A DNA stretch of 64,000 bases. Origin: Hydractinia symbiolongicarpus. Taxonomy: Eukaryota > Cnidaria > Hydrozoa > Anthoathecata > Hydractiniidae. The notes beneath the pieces were generated by a model. The model searched no databases. It was given only the letters and a program-made list of their open reading frames with translations, and was not told where the DNA came from. The stretch is from NCBI RefSeq assembly GCF_029227915.1, contig NC_079876.1, positions 28,617,828 through 28,681,827 on the forward strand, given 5' to 3'. Of the stretch, positions 34,399 to 45,284 are shown piece by piece. Every line of letters begins with the position of its first letter. Within the stretch, counting starts at the first letter, position 1. A program made the position numbers and the translations under genes.

Positions 34399-35523
34399 AA
34401 AACTAACTTTGTGATGAAAAAACGAATAAATTGTAAGGACAAAAAGACATCAAGTAATTTGACACACATGCTGGCCTGTTTTGTGATGGTGTTAGCTACC
34501 TTATAACACAAACTGGCCTGTTTAGTAATGGTGTTAGCTACCTTGTAAAATAATGTAAAATATTACCTTCTTTCTTCATAACTATGTTCATGTGTGACAG
34601 CTGAAAATCATTCCGAAAAAGGACATAGGATGGGTTTGTAAATCGACTGCAAACGATAGTTATATATATATATATAGATATAAATTAAGTTAAAATCTTT
34701 ACGTTTGTTTACGTTTCTTTTTTAACACACGTCGTGTATACATTGGAAAGAATTTAGCCCGCTGTGCATCTCAGATTATTTATTTTTGTGCGTAAGGATA
34801 CTCGAAGTTCGGTCTGGATGATCTCTGCAACTTGCAAACACGGTTAAACGCTAGTGGCTTAATTATGTATTTCTGATTTTGCTAAGATCTTAAAAGCACC
34901 TAAGTATAAAGAATTTTAAATGATTTAAACCAAATCTTTGAAGATACTTTTATTTATTTTTACTATTTACCTAACGTTTTTGTGAAGAAAGCTACTCTCA
35001 AACGCAGATGATATTTATCATACTCTCACTTAAATAACTTCACAGTCATTTAAAAACAATGTTTCGGAGAGTTGGATATAACATATGAATTTATTATCTG
35101 TTCGCACTGAATTTTGTGTTTACCTTTTAAAGCACATTGTGAAAGAGTTTTAACTGTTGTATTTGCTAAACATCGACAACTAAAGTAATTTCCTCTGACA
35201 CTGCATTGCAAATATTATCTTTCTCAGGAACCTGGACATAATTTTTGTTGTTGAAAGTTGTACAACAACATTGTTGTATTTATTGACACCGTCGAAAATA
35301 TGATTTGTGAATACCAAAACTTAAAGGCTTGTGCAAAAGATAAAGTTATTGTGTGTAAGCCAGATGGGAAACAAATTAAGAAAAAATAACATTTTGATAT
35401 TGCATGTTAAATACGTGAATCAATAGAAAGTAGTGAAAAAATAACTTAACACGAGGTAGATCCCGATTTAAATATTAGTTTTCTGCAAAAATAATGTCGA
35501 AGTTCTTTATTTTGGATGATTAA
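34399..35523. other. Intergenic, short 42-bp duplication, no gene recognised
   Basis: CTGGCCTGTTT...GGTGTTAGCTACCTT occurs twice at 34471 and 34513. At about 35335-35390 the plus strand reads KDKVIVCKPDGKQI, loosely like the KPDKGN motif of Penelope-like reverse transcriptases; this could be a 5' remnant of the element at 36223 but is too short to call. Confidence 0.3.
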
Positions 35524-36178
35524 GGGGGCCACGAAACGATTCAATAAGCTCAATTCCAGCACATTATGTAGAATGGCGTGTACAAACGGACCACTGAAAA
35601 GGTTACTGTGAAAAAAATTATAAACACTTTAGAACCACGTAGACGTTTAGACAACCTGCTTATGAATAATATATTAGTATTATTTTGGCGCTAAAATAAG
35701 CTACAGTCTGTAAAATGTTAAATGTCTGTAAATCAAAAGTTTGTTTAGACGAGGGAACAGAGCCAACACGAGGAGCTGTATTTGTTTAAAAAAAATGTTG
35801 TTATTGGCTTTAAGAAGGTAAATAATACTTCTAAAAAGATTTTGAGCTAATTGTGCTTCGACTGGCTTTATGTGTAATAAATTTGTATGTTTCTATGCGA
35901 AATTTAGAAGGATAAAGCTAGCTAGCTAATTCAGAAAGTCTGAAGTTTATTTTATTGGAAAGTTTAAGTTAAAAGCGAGGTAAGTTTTTATATCGAATAA
36001 AATATGGACACCCAATATATGTAGGGAACTTGTCTGCCATTCTCAGTTTTATTTGGATACCTAATATTATATTTAAGATGTTGTTTTGTCATCAGAGATC
36101 ATAAACTTTTTTTTCCGCCACTAGCTGGACTTTCGTGAAGTCAATAAAGTCGAAAACCAATAGCCGTTTCGTGGCCCC
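35524..36178. mobile_element. TTAA-flanked non-autonomous DNA element
   Basis: TTAA on both sides (35520-35523 and 36179-36182). TIR GGGGGCCACGAAACG on the left and GGGGCCACGAAACG from the right. 655 bp, no coding capacity. The TTAA target suggests piggyBac or Kolobok. It ends 44 bp before the Penelope-like ORF. Confidence 0.6.
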
Positions 36179-36222
36179 TTAAAAGAAAATGTAAAACAAT
36201 GCGAAAATGAAACAGAACAAAG

Positions 36223-37128
36223 TATATGGATGATGTTTTGAGAAACATAGAACGTAATAGAATTGACGAAAAACTTCTACAAATTAACGACCTGCATCCG
36301 TCACTCAAATTTACCATTGAAAAAGAAGGGAAGAATACGTCTATACCTTTTCTGGATATGTTAAATATTCGTTCAAATAACAATTTATCATCGACATGGT
36401 ACACGAAAGCTACCGATACAGGCCTGACGATGAACTTTCATTCACTGGCACCACGGAAATATAAACGGTCAGTCGTATCCGGCCTAGTTCATCGAATACA
36501 TCGAGCGTGTAGCACATGGTCGAATTTTCACCAAAGTCTAGAAAAAGGTAAAACTGTTCTTGAGAAAAATCAATATCCGAAAGCTTTCTATGACCCGATA
36601 ATTAAAAGTACGATATCTAAGATTATGGAAAATAATGATAACGAGAATCCTGATGAAGAAAACGAGAAAGAAGAGTCTGAAGAGAAGATGATTTTCATTC
36701 AATATCGTGGGCGAGTTTCGGAGAAATTTGAAACTTCTATGAGAAAGTTGAATATTCCGTGTAAAATTATTTTCACATTGAAAAAGTTGAAAAGTTCTCT
36801 GCCTCCATTGAAACCTGTAATTGAAAAATGTTTCAAAAGTTGTTTGGTATACAAAATAGAATGTCCACGATGCAACTCGTGCTATGTCGGACAGACGAGC
36901 CGACATTTAATCAAACGACTTAAGGAACATAAAAGAACTGGTCCGGTGGGAAAGCATTTCGACGATTGCAATAATCTTTTAACAATGGAAAATGTATCAA
37001 TTTTATGTTCATCAACACGGAACGTTTATCATTTAATGACTCTTGAGGCGATAATGATCAATTACATCAAACCGGTTTTAAATACAAAAGACGAATATAG
37101 AAGCAGAGCATTGGTAATAAAAATTTAA
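36223..37128 (+). pseudogene. Penelope-like element: RT thumb and GIY-YIG endonuclease, 5' truncated
   Basis: Open frame of 301 residues from the tyrosine of YMDDVL, the catalytic box of reverse transcriptase; everything upstream (fingers, most of the palm) is missing and a stop lies five codons before. After it come PFLDM and HSLAPRKYKRSVV (RT thumb region of Penelope-like elements), an acidic linker at about 140-155, then a GIY-YIG nuclease: CLVYKIECPRCNSCYVGQTS, RLKEHKR and EAIMINYIKPVLN. Such elements retrotranspose using an RT-endonuclease fusion. The start of translation is unknown; the first ATG is in the YMDD box itself (36226). Dead as an autonomous element, but the remaining frame is intact. 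Confidence 0.82.
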
Positions 37129-37277
37129 TTACCTTACTCTCTTCTAAACTCGTTTTGTTTTTAGATTTTCTTGTAAATTTGATTTGTTGTAGTGTGAGGT
37201 GTAGTTTATGTATGATATGTTGAATAATTTTATACTTGTTTTTAACTGTTTTTAACATTATTTATTTGCTTTTAGAC

Positions 37278-37304
37278 CTGAGGATGGATAATGTTTATCC
37301 GAAA
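37278..37304 (+). ncRNA. Hairpin resembling a hammerhead ribozyme core in the Penelope-like 3' region
   Basis: CTGAGGA is followed by T, a perfect 6-bp stem (GGATAA/TTATCC) with a 3-nt loop, then GAAA. This matches the order CUGANGA - stem II - GAAA of hammerhead ribozymes, which are known in Penelope-like elements. The extra T before the stem and the lack of clear stems I and III make activity doubtful. Confidence 0.35.
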
Positions 37305-39143
37305 TATATTGTCAATAAGAAATAATAAACATACTCATTGTTGGTCCTAATATTGGTATTTTATCGTGAAGCCACAATGTTTTTATCTTATTAGAACAAA
37401 GTTTGTTTACATTTTTAACACATATTGTTTTAAGCTAATTGTTAAAATGTTTTTTCGCAGATAAAAACACAACAACGCGTTTCTATTTATTTTTACTACA
37501 ATTTATGTTGTTTTTTTAACGTAATATTTTTACGTATAAATGTACGAAAGAAATTATTGTTGTTTTTTAAATGTGCTTGGGGAAAAATGGAAGTAATCAG
37601 TCACCATATTTTGGTATCCTTATTATTTTAGTTTTTGTTATCAAGTTATCGTCTTACAAATGTTTTACACAGTTTGCAGAGTTGAAGAAAAAGATCAAGT
37701 TTAGGTTTTCGAACAAAAAAAGCATAAAAATATAAACGAGAAATGGTTACCATGAATGATTACACATTTTAAAAACTAAACTTGTAATACAATAAACTTT
37801 TGGTAAAAAGTGGACAATAAAAATAATTAGTCGGTAAAAATATTACTCCCTTTTCACATGAATTAATTATGAACTGAGTTATATATATATATGCCGAACA
37901 ACACTCCAAACAAAAGGCTTATAATTCTTTTTAACGATTTGTTTCGTAGCTAGGTTGCATGTTTCCAATTTTCTGTTCAGCTGCTTATATTTTGATCTAA
38001 ATCTCAGCTTGCTCAAAAGTTAAACCAGTCTAACATTTCATCCCACACGCTTCTCCCATGTTGGATGAAATGTTGAATGAAAAACTCTATGTTGGATAAG
38101 GTAAGATCTTTAGTTTGCGGGCACTTCTCTCATCCAACCTTTGGAAGTTTGAAAGTTTGGTCGTTCATTCACTTTTTTTATAAAAATGGCGGATGAGAGG
38201 AGTTTTGTAGTGCTTGTTGTGTTAAATGAGCTTTATGGTTCAGATGACGAAAAGGACAACACGTGGTAAAACAAGAGAAGAGGGTAAAATGGATATTTTA
38301 ATAATTTTCATAATATCATGAATCACTGCTATAAGACAATTTGGTTAAGCCCTGCCCTGTACTGCCTGTAAATGCAAAAAATATTGTTATGTACTAACGC
38401 ACTTGAATTGAAACATTCTATTGACAGATTCAAATGCTTTCGAAAGACGTTTTAAACGGTTTAACGTTCGAGATTTACAGAATTTGTACATGTAGAACAT
38501 AACATACCACCAAACCAATCGAACATAAATGATGCATGTCAAACAGAGACTTTTTTGAACTTGCCGAAATTGTTGGATGAAATGTTTGACAGCGATCAAA
38601 CTTCATCCAACATCATTCAACACAATTTTTTTCTTCTTTCTTGAAATTTTTAAATTTTTGCCGTCAATTTTTAATTATATTAAAGGCAACAAACAATTTC
38701 AACGCAAGAAATGTGTATAAAAAGTATAAAATACGCGGTGTCAAATATTATTGCGCTGAAAGAGCACGGATGTATACGATACTGAATGAGCGAACAAAAC
38801 CTTCTATGAAACAAACGCGCACACTCGCGCGTATTACACGCTTATCAAAAAGCATATTATAGTTGCGTTTTTATTTATTTGAATGTATTTCGGAAAATAA
38901 AATGGTTACATGACAATATTTTAGTTCGAAAAAAGAATAACCAGATTTTCTTTTCACAAAATATTGTCAAAACGTTTATGCATTTTTGTTTTTGTTGTAA
39001 GGATGGTGTTAACATTAGAACCAAGATTAAGCTTTTAAATAACCATATCTTGTGTGCTTTAGGTATAAACTCATGAACGTTGATTGTGTTGTAATGATAA
39101 TCTCCACATTCAAATAATAGCTGCACAGAAGATTATTTAGTTG
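37305..39143. other. Intergenic; degenerate ATGTTGGATGAAA element at 38026-38610
   Basis: Several inverted and direct copies of TTGGATGAAATGTT/AACATTTCATCC occur between 38026 and 38610, bracketing a short frame starting MADERSFVVLVVLNELYGS at 38187, a start style seen in some Harbinger-like transposases. No DDE domain follows. Probably a decayed PIF/Harbinger derivative. The rest is AT-rich with no gene. Confidence 0.3.
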
Positions 39144-40244
39144 ATGTCGAAGAAGCAATTTGAAGATAGTAAATGTTGCACTCCAAACCGGCTCGTTGCG
39201 GCATTTGTAATCATATTGATTCTTCCTATGTACACATTTTTAATTCACATATCAGGACTAATTAACATTAATAAAAAACCAGCACAGTTTGAAGTAGAAT
39301 CACCAATAAACGCTATTAATGTCGAACTAATGAAAACCATTGAGATTCTTCGTCCAGACAAAAAGATTGAATATTACAAGTATTTATCTAATTTGCCAGG
39401 CAGTCAAAAGAACCACGCACGCATAGGACATGGGCAATGCCTCCCACCGTTGAAAAGCAATGAAACCTCAAACGAAACACAGTTTATACTTTTAACTGAT
39501 TTTATTCCTTACTTTGAGGAAGCACATCGAAATAACAGTTTAATATCGCAACAAAGGCCGCCTACAGACGAAGAAATCGAGGCAAGACTTTACGAGTTAG
39601 TAGAAACATTAAACGGCAACTTGAAACATGCTAACATTAAAGCAGTATATGTATTTGTCAATACGGTGACAGCGGTTGAATATCTTCATTCATTGAGTTT
39701 ATCTAATAGCGAAAATCTAGTTATACAACATGAAGCCGTGCAGCACACATTCAAAACTCTTGTCCAGTACGCTTCTGAATGTTTAGAAGACCAGTTGGTG
39801 ATTATTGGCCAACAGGACATCTTATTTGGTAAAGGCTGGGACAAAGTTAGTCACAAGGTAATGTCTGAGCGTCGTTTGATGTACGCATTGACGAGACAGC
39901 CAGCTTACCAATCAAACTGTTACTACGGTGGTAAAGGTAGTCTTAATTGTAAGGATAATAACTATATGGGTAGCCATGATGTGTTTGCGTACCATGTTAA
40001 GGGTTTGTTTACACCTAAACTGCTTGAGTTATTGGATATGGAACAAAATAAATATGGAGCAGAGAACGTTTTTATTTGGGCGTTTAAAGAGAAGTTGAAG
40101 TACAATGTTACGAATCCATGTTCTATATTGTACACACATCATCAACATTGTGTTCCGTTACGTGCAAAGGATAAGAATCGCGCACGGGTAAATAAGGCCA
40201 ACACCACTGGGATGGCTTCGTTCACCGATAAACTTGTACCTTAG
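39144..40244 (+). CDS. Type II membrane protein, possible glycosyltransferase
   Basis: Intact single-exon frame of 366 residues from the ATG at 39144. A short basic cytosolic tail, then one membrane helix at about 19-39 (LVAAFVIILILPMYTFLIHI), then a large lumenal domain with potential N-glycosylation sites (NETS, NETQ, NNS, NVT). This is the layout of Golgi glycosyltransferases. Conserved-looking C-terminal features: NCYYGGKGSLNC, the segment YMGSHDVFAYHVKGLF, a GAENVFIWAF helix and NPCSILYTHHQHC. I do not recognise the family for certain; an uncharacterised Golgi enzyme is the best guess. No close neighbour on the same strand; a CT microsatellite (40290-40320) lies just downstream. Confidence 0.6.
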   Translation: MSKKQFEDSKCCTPNRLVAAFVIILILPMYTFLIHISGLININKKPAQFEVESPINAINVELMKTIEILRPDKKIEYYKYLSNLPGSQKNHARIGHGQCLPPLKSNETSNETQFILLTDFIPYFEEAHRNNSLISQQRPPTDEEIEARLYELVETLNGNLKHANIKAVYVFVNTVTAVEYLHSLSLSNSENLVIQHEAVQHTFKTLVQYASECLEDQLVIIGQQDILFGKGWDKVSHKVMSERRLMYALTRQPAYQSNCYYGGKGSLNCKDNNYMGSHDVFAYHVKGLFTPKLLELLDMEQNKYGAENVFIWAFKEKLKYNVTNPCSILYTHHQHCVPLRAKDKNRARVNKANTTGMASFTDKLVP

Positions 40245-40289
40245 TAGCTATAGTTTGACAATTTTCACGTTTCATCGTATAGATAGTTT

Positions 40290-40320
<31 letters not shown>

Positions 40321-40745
40321 ATATAAGAGAAGTTTTAGCCCAAAGTTTAAAAATTGCAATATATTTCAATACTTTGAAGTTTGTAAAGATTTATAATGGT
40401 ATTTAGTGTGTTTTTTAAATTTTTTAAAAATAAATTTTTTTAAAGGGTCCTTGCTTCGTTTATTGTCTCCTCAATCATCTTAAGTATGCGCGAAAATCTT
40501 CAAACTAAACATTCTCATCAAATCTCTTTAATTTTCTCCGCATTGTTTTTGGTAATTCGTACTACATTTGATTTTCACGTAGCTAAAACAAAAAACAGGT
40601 AGTGATTTTAAAATACTGAATGTAAGCACTCTTCTGGGTATTAAAAACCAGACAGTTATTTTAAGTTCTTTCCAGTAATGGGTCTTTCCTGAGAATAAAC
40701 ATTGAATATTGCGTTTTGATTGCTTTGAAGTTTACAGCGAAATAT
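40245..40745. other. Intergenic with a (CT)n microsatellite
   Basis: CT repeat at 40290-40320. Near 40730 begins the repeat (GCGAAATATTTCGCCGCT) into which the next element is inserted. No gene seen. Confidence 0.5.
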
Positions 40746-40754
40746 TTCGCCGCT

Positions 40755-40828
40755 GCGAATTTTTTTTCCGTACACGGTAGGCAGTATCATTGACCGTGGG
40801 CAGTATCATTTTAACCGTTGGCAGTATC
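40755..40828 (+). repeat. Left TIR with three GGCAGTATC iterons
   Basis: Begins GCGAATTTTTTTTCCGTACACGG in two blocks and carries GGCAGTATC at about 40780, 40799 and 40820, a likely array of transposase or host-protein binding sites. It lies upstream of the HMG-box gene. Confidence 0.85.
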
Positions 40829-41082
40829 TATTAATTTTTTCAATATTTTTCGGAAACCGGTCCTTTGACATGCTCAAGTGTTTGTACCGCAAATGCCCGA
40901 GGAAACTTTTGACTTGACCGAAAACAAAGAGAAATACAGAATATGAGTGTGGAATAACTTATTCGAAGCGAAAGTAGCTGGTAAGTACCATTAATCTTTA
41001 TATACTAAGATAGATGCTTGTTTCTCAAAGATTATATAAGTTTTATTTTGATCGAGTTTTTCTCACTGTGATTACTTACAAC

Positions 41083-42091
41083 ATGTCAGAAGAGAATATT
41101 GATTTCAATGTTGGTGAGAGGTTTTTTCACACCATCGAATTCTACAGCATTTATACCAAGGTTGTTCTTATATGCGTAAAGACCCAAAATATAATCAACT
41201 TTTGAAACTTTGTTGTCTGTTTTAGCATCCAACGAGAAAACGAAAAGCAGCAAAATAAATGGCTTTCATTTGTTTTATCGCGAAACAGTGGTAAGTACAA
41301 TCCCCTACTTTTGTGTCATGAGTCAACTCCGTATAAACAATGCTCACAGATTTTATCGAAACATTATTTCCTTCAGAACACCTTAATGAGTGAAGCGACT
41401 GTTGCGGATGATGCCCCGCCAGAACTGGCAGAGATGAGTAAAATTGGATCAGAAAGATGGAAGGCACTTGACGATGCTTCGAGAAAGGTGTGTCTGTGTT
41501 AAAAATAACACGTTCGTTTTAAGTTGTTTTTTTTAACTAATCACAAAATATACAATGTACAAGGCAAATATCATACAGTAAACGTTCAAATGTAGGAACA
41601 CGTGAATAACAACCTCGTACTCAGAGTGAATAACAACCTCGTACTCAGATCTCTGTGACATATTATTTCAAATTATACACTAGATTAATTCAAATTTTAC
41701 GTTTGATTCATCGTAGGAATGGAACAAGAAAGGGCAAAAGAAGCGAGAAGAAGATGACTGTGGTCAAACTGAGTCGTTGATTTGCGCAAAATGCAAGAAA
41801 ACCTTCACGCGACAGAAGGAGTTCAACTATCACAGCAAGAATTGCGTACTATGTACTTGCGATATTTGTCAAAAGGAATTCAGCAACAAAATTTCTTTGA
41901 GAAAGCACAGGAAGATTCACGATAACATAATCACGTGCGCTCTATGTGAAAAGTCGTTCTCTTCACAACAAGCATTGAAGAGACATACCCATTCAGTACA
42001 TGAAACACAAACTTATGCATGTGATGTTTGTACCAAAAAATTCTCGACTCATGGAAATCTGAAACGTCATGAGAAAATACATTCTAAGTAA
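41083..42091 (+). CDS. HMG-box plus four C2H2 zinc-finger protein, four exons
   Basis: Exons 41083-41113, 41226-41290, 41377-41487 and 41717-42091, all with GT-AG introns and matching phases, give 193 residues. Residues 18-80 form an HMG-box-like DNA-bending domain (INGFHLFYRET, then EMSKIGSERWKALDDASRKE, whose spacing fits the class); it is spread over three exons. Residues 92-191 hold four zinc fingers: the first is C2HC-like (CAKCKKTF...H...C), the others are standard C2H2 with FS/L/H spacing. The combination is unusual for a small protein. A nuclear DNA-binding role is likely: a transcription factor, or a protein that binds the element's own TIR iterons. The start was chosen as the ATG (ACAACATGTCAG) of the first frame that splices in phase. 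The gene lies wholly inside a TIR-bounded element. Confidence 0.75.
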
Positions 42092-42101
42092 AATTATTTG
42101 T

Positions 42102-42638
42102 TTACTGTTTACTGTCCTTTTTAATGGCTGGTCTCTTTACTTGCGGAGTTAAAAACTTTGTTTTAGAACCCATTGTTCGGCCGGCTTTTTTCGCAACGGG
42201 TTCGTTATTACTAACATTTTTAGTAAACGAATGACCTCGTTTCAAACTTGGTTCAACGTTGAACGGGTTCTTACGTTTCGTCATCCCTTTTTGAATAGCA
42301 ACCTTGCTTCCGGAAATTGTGCTTCGTCTTTTAACAGCCTCTGGTTGAACTTTTATTTTCTTGCCAGTTCGACTTTTAGAATGAGTTTGGTTGGTAACTT
42401 TTTTACTGTAGTGAATATCACTTGCGAATGTGTGGAATGCAGAACAGAGTTTTGAAGTCTGAGTTTCGTACTTTGAAATTCTGTCACAAAACTTTGACAC
42501 TCCTCGTAAAAAATCATTGTTATTGCGGTTTAACTCGATCATCCTCAATATTTTTTCGCTAGCTTCCGTGAACTCCGATATAACACACAGCAAGAATATA
42601 ACAATACCAGCAACAGTGAGAAAATGAGTTGTAAACAA
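42102..42638 (-). CDS. Membrane-anchored Lys/Arg-rich protein, 5' end unresolved
   Basis: Open frame of about 178 codons with no ATG at its start; an in-frame stop lies about nine codons further upstream, so the N-terminus must come from another exon or the gene is damaged. The frame begins with a hydrophobic helix (HFLTVAGIVIFLLCVISEF), continues with a mixed charged region and ends with about 100 residues rich in Lys, Ser and Thr (MTKRKNPF, VKRPAIKKDSKQ). Not recognised. The helix resembles that of the protein at 45285-45662 (THFLTV versus PHFFTI start). It converges on the HMG-box gene, 10 bp apart, within the same element. Confidence 0.4.
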   Translation of the reverse strand: MFTTHFLTVAGIVIFLLCVISEFTEASEKILRMIELNRNNNDFLRGVSKFCDRISKYETQTSKLCSAFHTFASDIHYSKKVTNQTHSKSRTGKKIKVQPEAVKRRSTISGSKVAIQKGMTKRKNPFNVEPSLKRGHSFTKNVSNNEPVAKKAGRTMGSKTKFLTPQVKRPAIKKDSKQ

Positions 42639-42885
42639 ACTGTGTCTGTTATGTACAAAACTTCAGAAACAACAAGATGAGAGAGTTTTGAGTATGGAAC
42701 CAAGAAGCTAGAAATATGTCAAAAGATGTTAACATAACTATTAAAATCGTCAACTGATATTGAATAGCTTCTGCGCTTTATATTCATTATAAGGTTACTC
42801 AGAAGACAAAATGTAAACACTATGTTCGTCCGCTCTGCACTGCTAAACTACCATCTTGATTTGATTTTTTCGGCTATTTCGGCAT

Positions 42886-42959
42886 GATACTGCCAACGGT
42901 TAAAATGATACTGCCCACGGTCAATGATACTGCCTACCGTGTACGGAAAAAAAATTTGC
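42886..42959 (-). repeat. Right TIR with three GGCAGTATC iterons
   Basis: Reverse complement of 40755-40828 with a single mismatch at the third base. It lies upstream of the minus-strand ORF. Confidence 0.85.
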
Positions 42960-42968
42960 TTCGCCGCT

Positions 42969-43110
42969 ATAAAGTAGGAACTATTTCTACTTTTCGGCGA
43001 AGCGAATTTTTCGTAATGAAAACAAACAAAACTGCCAATGCTCAGGTACATTTCGGTTAATTCGCCGTCTAATACGCTTCATAAAAATCCCCCTTTACTC
43101 GTTCACCGCA
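42969..43110. repeat. Right part of the interrupted interspersed repeat
   Basis: Together with about 40730-40754 this forms one repeat copy, split by the element at 40755-42959. It shares GGCGAAGC, AAACAAACAA and ACATTTCG in order with the uninterrupted copy at 30044-30200. Confidence 0.55.
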
Positions 43111-45284
43111 TTTGAAATATCCTTTAATATTCTCTTTTTTTTCGAGGAAATGTGCTCGAATCTCTACAATGTTCTTATGAACACTGTCATTTTCTAATCT
43201 AAAGTTCTCAAATTCCTCAAAATGTACTCTATAAAAAGAGTTTCAACCCTGCATAATTTTGAGGAAAATTGTGCTTCTTAGATATGCTGTTGAACTGAAG
43301 ATAATAATGTGAAACTAAATTAAATAATTTCTTTATTATGCTTATTTTTTTCGGTGCATAATTTGCATAATTTATGTCTAACTCCAAACATTTTTTATTA
43401 GTCAAAATAAAGCTTATGAGACGATGTTTCTCTGGTTTAGGGTCATTAGATTCTTTGTTTCGTCTATCGTTTTGTTTGGACACTATCTGTAACATATAGA
43501 CCGCCTGCATTCCCTTTTGTTTGTTTCGTTACTGCGAGTTTGCACGATGCACAATGTCTACAATACCTGCTTTTGACTTCGCTTAATTTCGGAAACCCGC
43601 CTTTTATTTCAAGTGGGATCAATCCATGCGAAATTTGTGCTATTAACGGTCAACTAGTCTTTAGTCCGAGGAAAATTTCTAAGAAATTCGTCCTCCCTAC
43701 ATATCTCCTACATGTATCGTTCGTGCATCATTGCTCGCCTGTTAAAATGTGCAAAGTCACACAAACTGTTATGAACATATAGACTAGTTGTTAACAAATA
43801 AGAATGAATATTGTAAAATATCGCATTTGCTATTTTGGCTAAACATATTTTGTACATTCTTAATAGCTACGAAGAAAAAATCTACGGTTTGGGTCTCTTC
43901 AGAGTTTTTTCCCGCGATGAATTTTTCGCGTATCGGTATTTCGTGCATCTTTAACGCATTTCGTGTGATCCGTAACACAACCTTGTTTTGACGCACAAAT
44001 AGACAAAACGCGATCCGATTTTTTTGTTAACATTAATTCGTGTGTTTTTGCCTTAATAGAAAGGTCTAAAAAACATAGCTAAAGGTTGAAGCAAATAGAA
44101 AGTCTAAATCAGCAGTTGGATAATTTATGCTGTACATTCTGGCTGTACATGTAGCATGTTTTACCTTGATCCATTTTTTCTAAAAGTTACATTGTATATT
44201 AATTGGCATTCCTTCCAGAAAATACTCTCACATTGTTGATGAAACATCTCTGTCAGGGAAATTGTTCATGGCTTATACAAAATTGCACATTTTCGTCTCT
44301 AATTAAAGTTATCATTATCTTATCTTAAATAAAAACTAGTTGTTGACCGCATTTTCTGGTTTAGAAAATAAATGTTTGGAGCATTCGTGACATAAAATCA
44401 GTCTTCGTAACAAACAAAATACTCCGTATATTCCGCGCAGCTAAGCCAGTATTTTGGCTTCTTAGTTTGAATACGTCTCTCATGGTGCTTCACAGTTAAT
44501 CTGTCATGTTTTAGTTCTCTTTCAGTTGAAGCCGCTTGTGTATTTCGGTTTTAAAATCTAGGCACACAAAAAAGATTGTATAGGTTATTTCTGTTTATTC
44601 AAAACAAAGTAAAATAAATAAAAAAAGCGAACTCTAACTTTTCTTGCTTTGTTTGTGACTTAATTTAGATTAGACGTTGGCCCTGAAGACTTTACAATGT
44701 TATGATAAACAGCGACACATAAAAAACATCTTTAAATAACTGCAAACTATATTTAATGTATTAGTCACTTCGATTTAGTTTCTGTAAGACTTTCACTTTA
44801 TTTGAGCATTTCCTAACATTAACTAACATTCAAGACAAAAAACTGCCACAAAGTAAACAATAATAGCTAACAAGGAGTCATCCAAGTCAGTGAGTCATAC
44901 ACCTTGTCTTCATGCGATAACTAAAAACTCTTACGGTTTCTGCATCTCGAGCAACAACGGCAGATTGGAAATCTAAGCAATGAACTTATTTTTGTAAATA
45001 GTACAGTCAAGATTATAAAATACGAATGATGCAAATAGCTGTAAACCTCATAATGTTAATTTTACTGCCACGTTGATTTTCACAATTGCAAACAAACACG
45101 TGTCTACTGACGAATCATTCTTTTGCATGTAAAAGTGTATCCGCATTCTGCAAATTTTTAGTAGATGTCCATCTATTTTGGTTTGTCTACAGACTTTAAC
45201 TTTGATTTGTGCCCTTTTAATTTGTGAACAACACACTTTTTAAATAGAGGTGTTCCAACTGCAATTTAAAAGTCCATTTCCACG
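43111..45284. other. Intergenic, no gene recognised
   Basis: AT-rich DNA without a convincing frame, tRNA, TIR pair or microsatellite. Confidence 0.45.

Larger units (their letters stand above)
40755..42959. mobile_element. DNA element with 74-bp TIRs, 9-bp TSD and an HMG-box/zinc-finger cargo gene
   Basis: 2,205 bp between two direct copies of TTCGCCGCT (40746-40754 and 42960-42968). Its ends are 74-bp TIRs (40755-40828 and 42886-42959) that differ at one base by eye. Each TIR holds three direct copies of GGCAGTATC about 21 bp apart. Inside are a four-exon plus-strand gene for an HMG-box/C2H2 protein and a convergent minus-strand ORF; their 3' ends are 10 bp apart, so almost the whole element is occupied. 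No DDE transposase is visible. A 9-bp TSD fits MuDR (MULE), Merlin or Rehavkus. It may be a Pack-MULE-like gene carrier or an undescribed family. Joining the outer flanks restores a repeat related to 30044-30200, which supports the boundaries. Confidence 0.82.

Noticed and set aside
38026-38610. Harbinger transposase gene
   Set aside because: A plausible N-terminal start (MADERSFVVLVVLNEL) is followed by a stop soon after, and no DDE domain is present.
42102-42638. Complete gene starting at 42638
   Set aside because: The first codon is TTG, there is no in-frame ATG between it and the upstream stop, and no convincing first exon could be matched; listed only as a frame with unresolved start.
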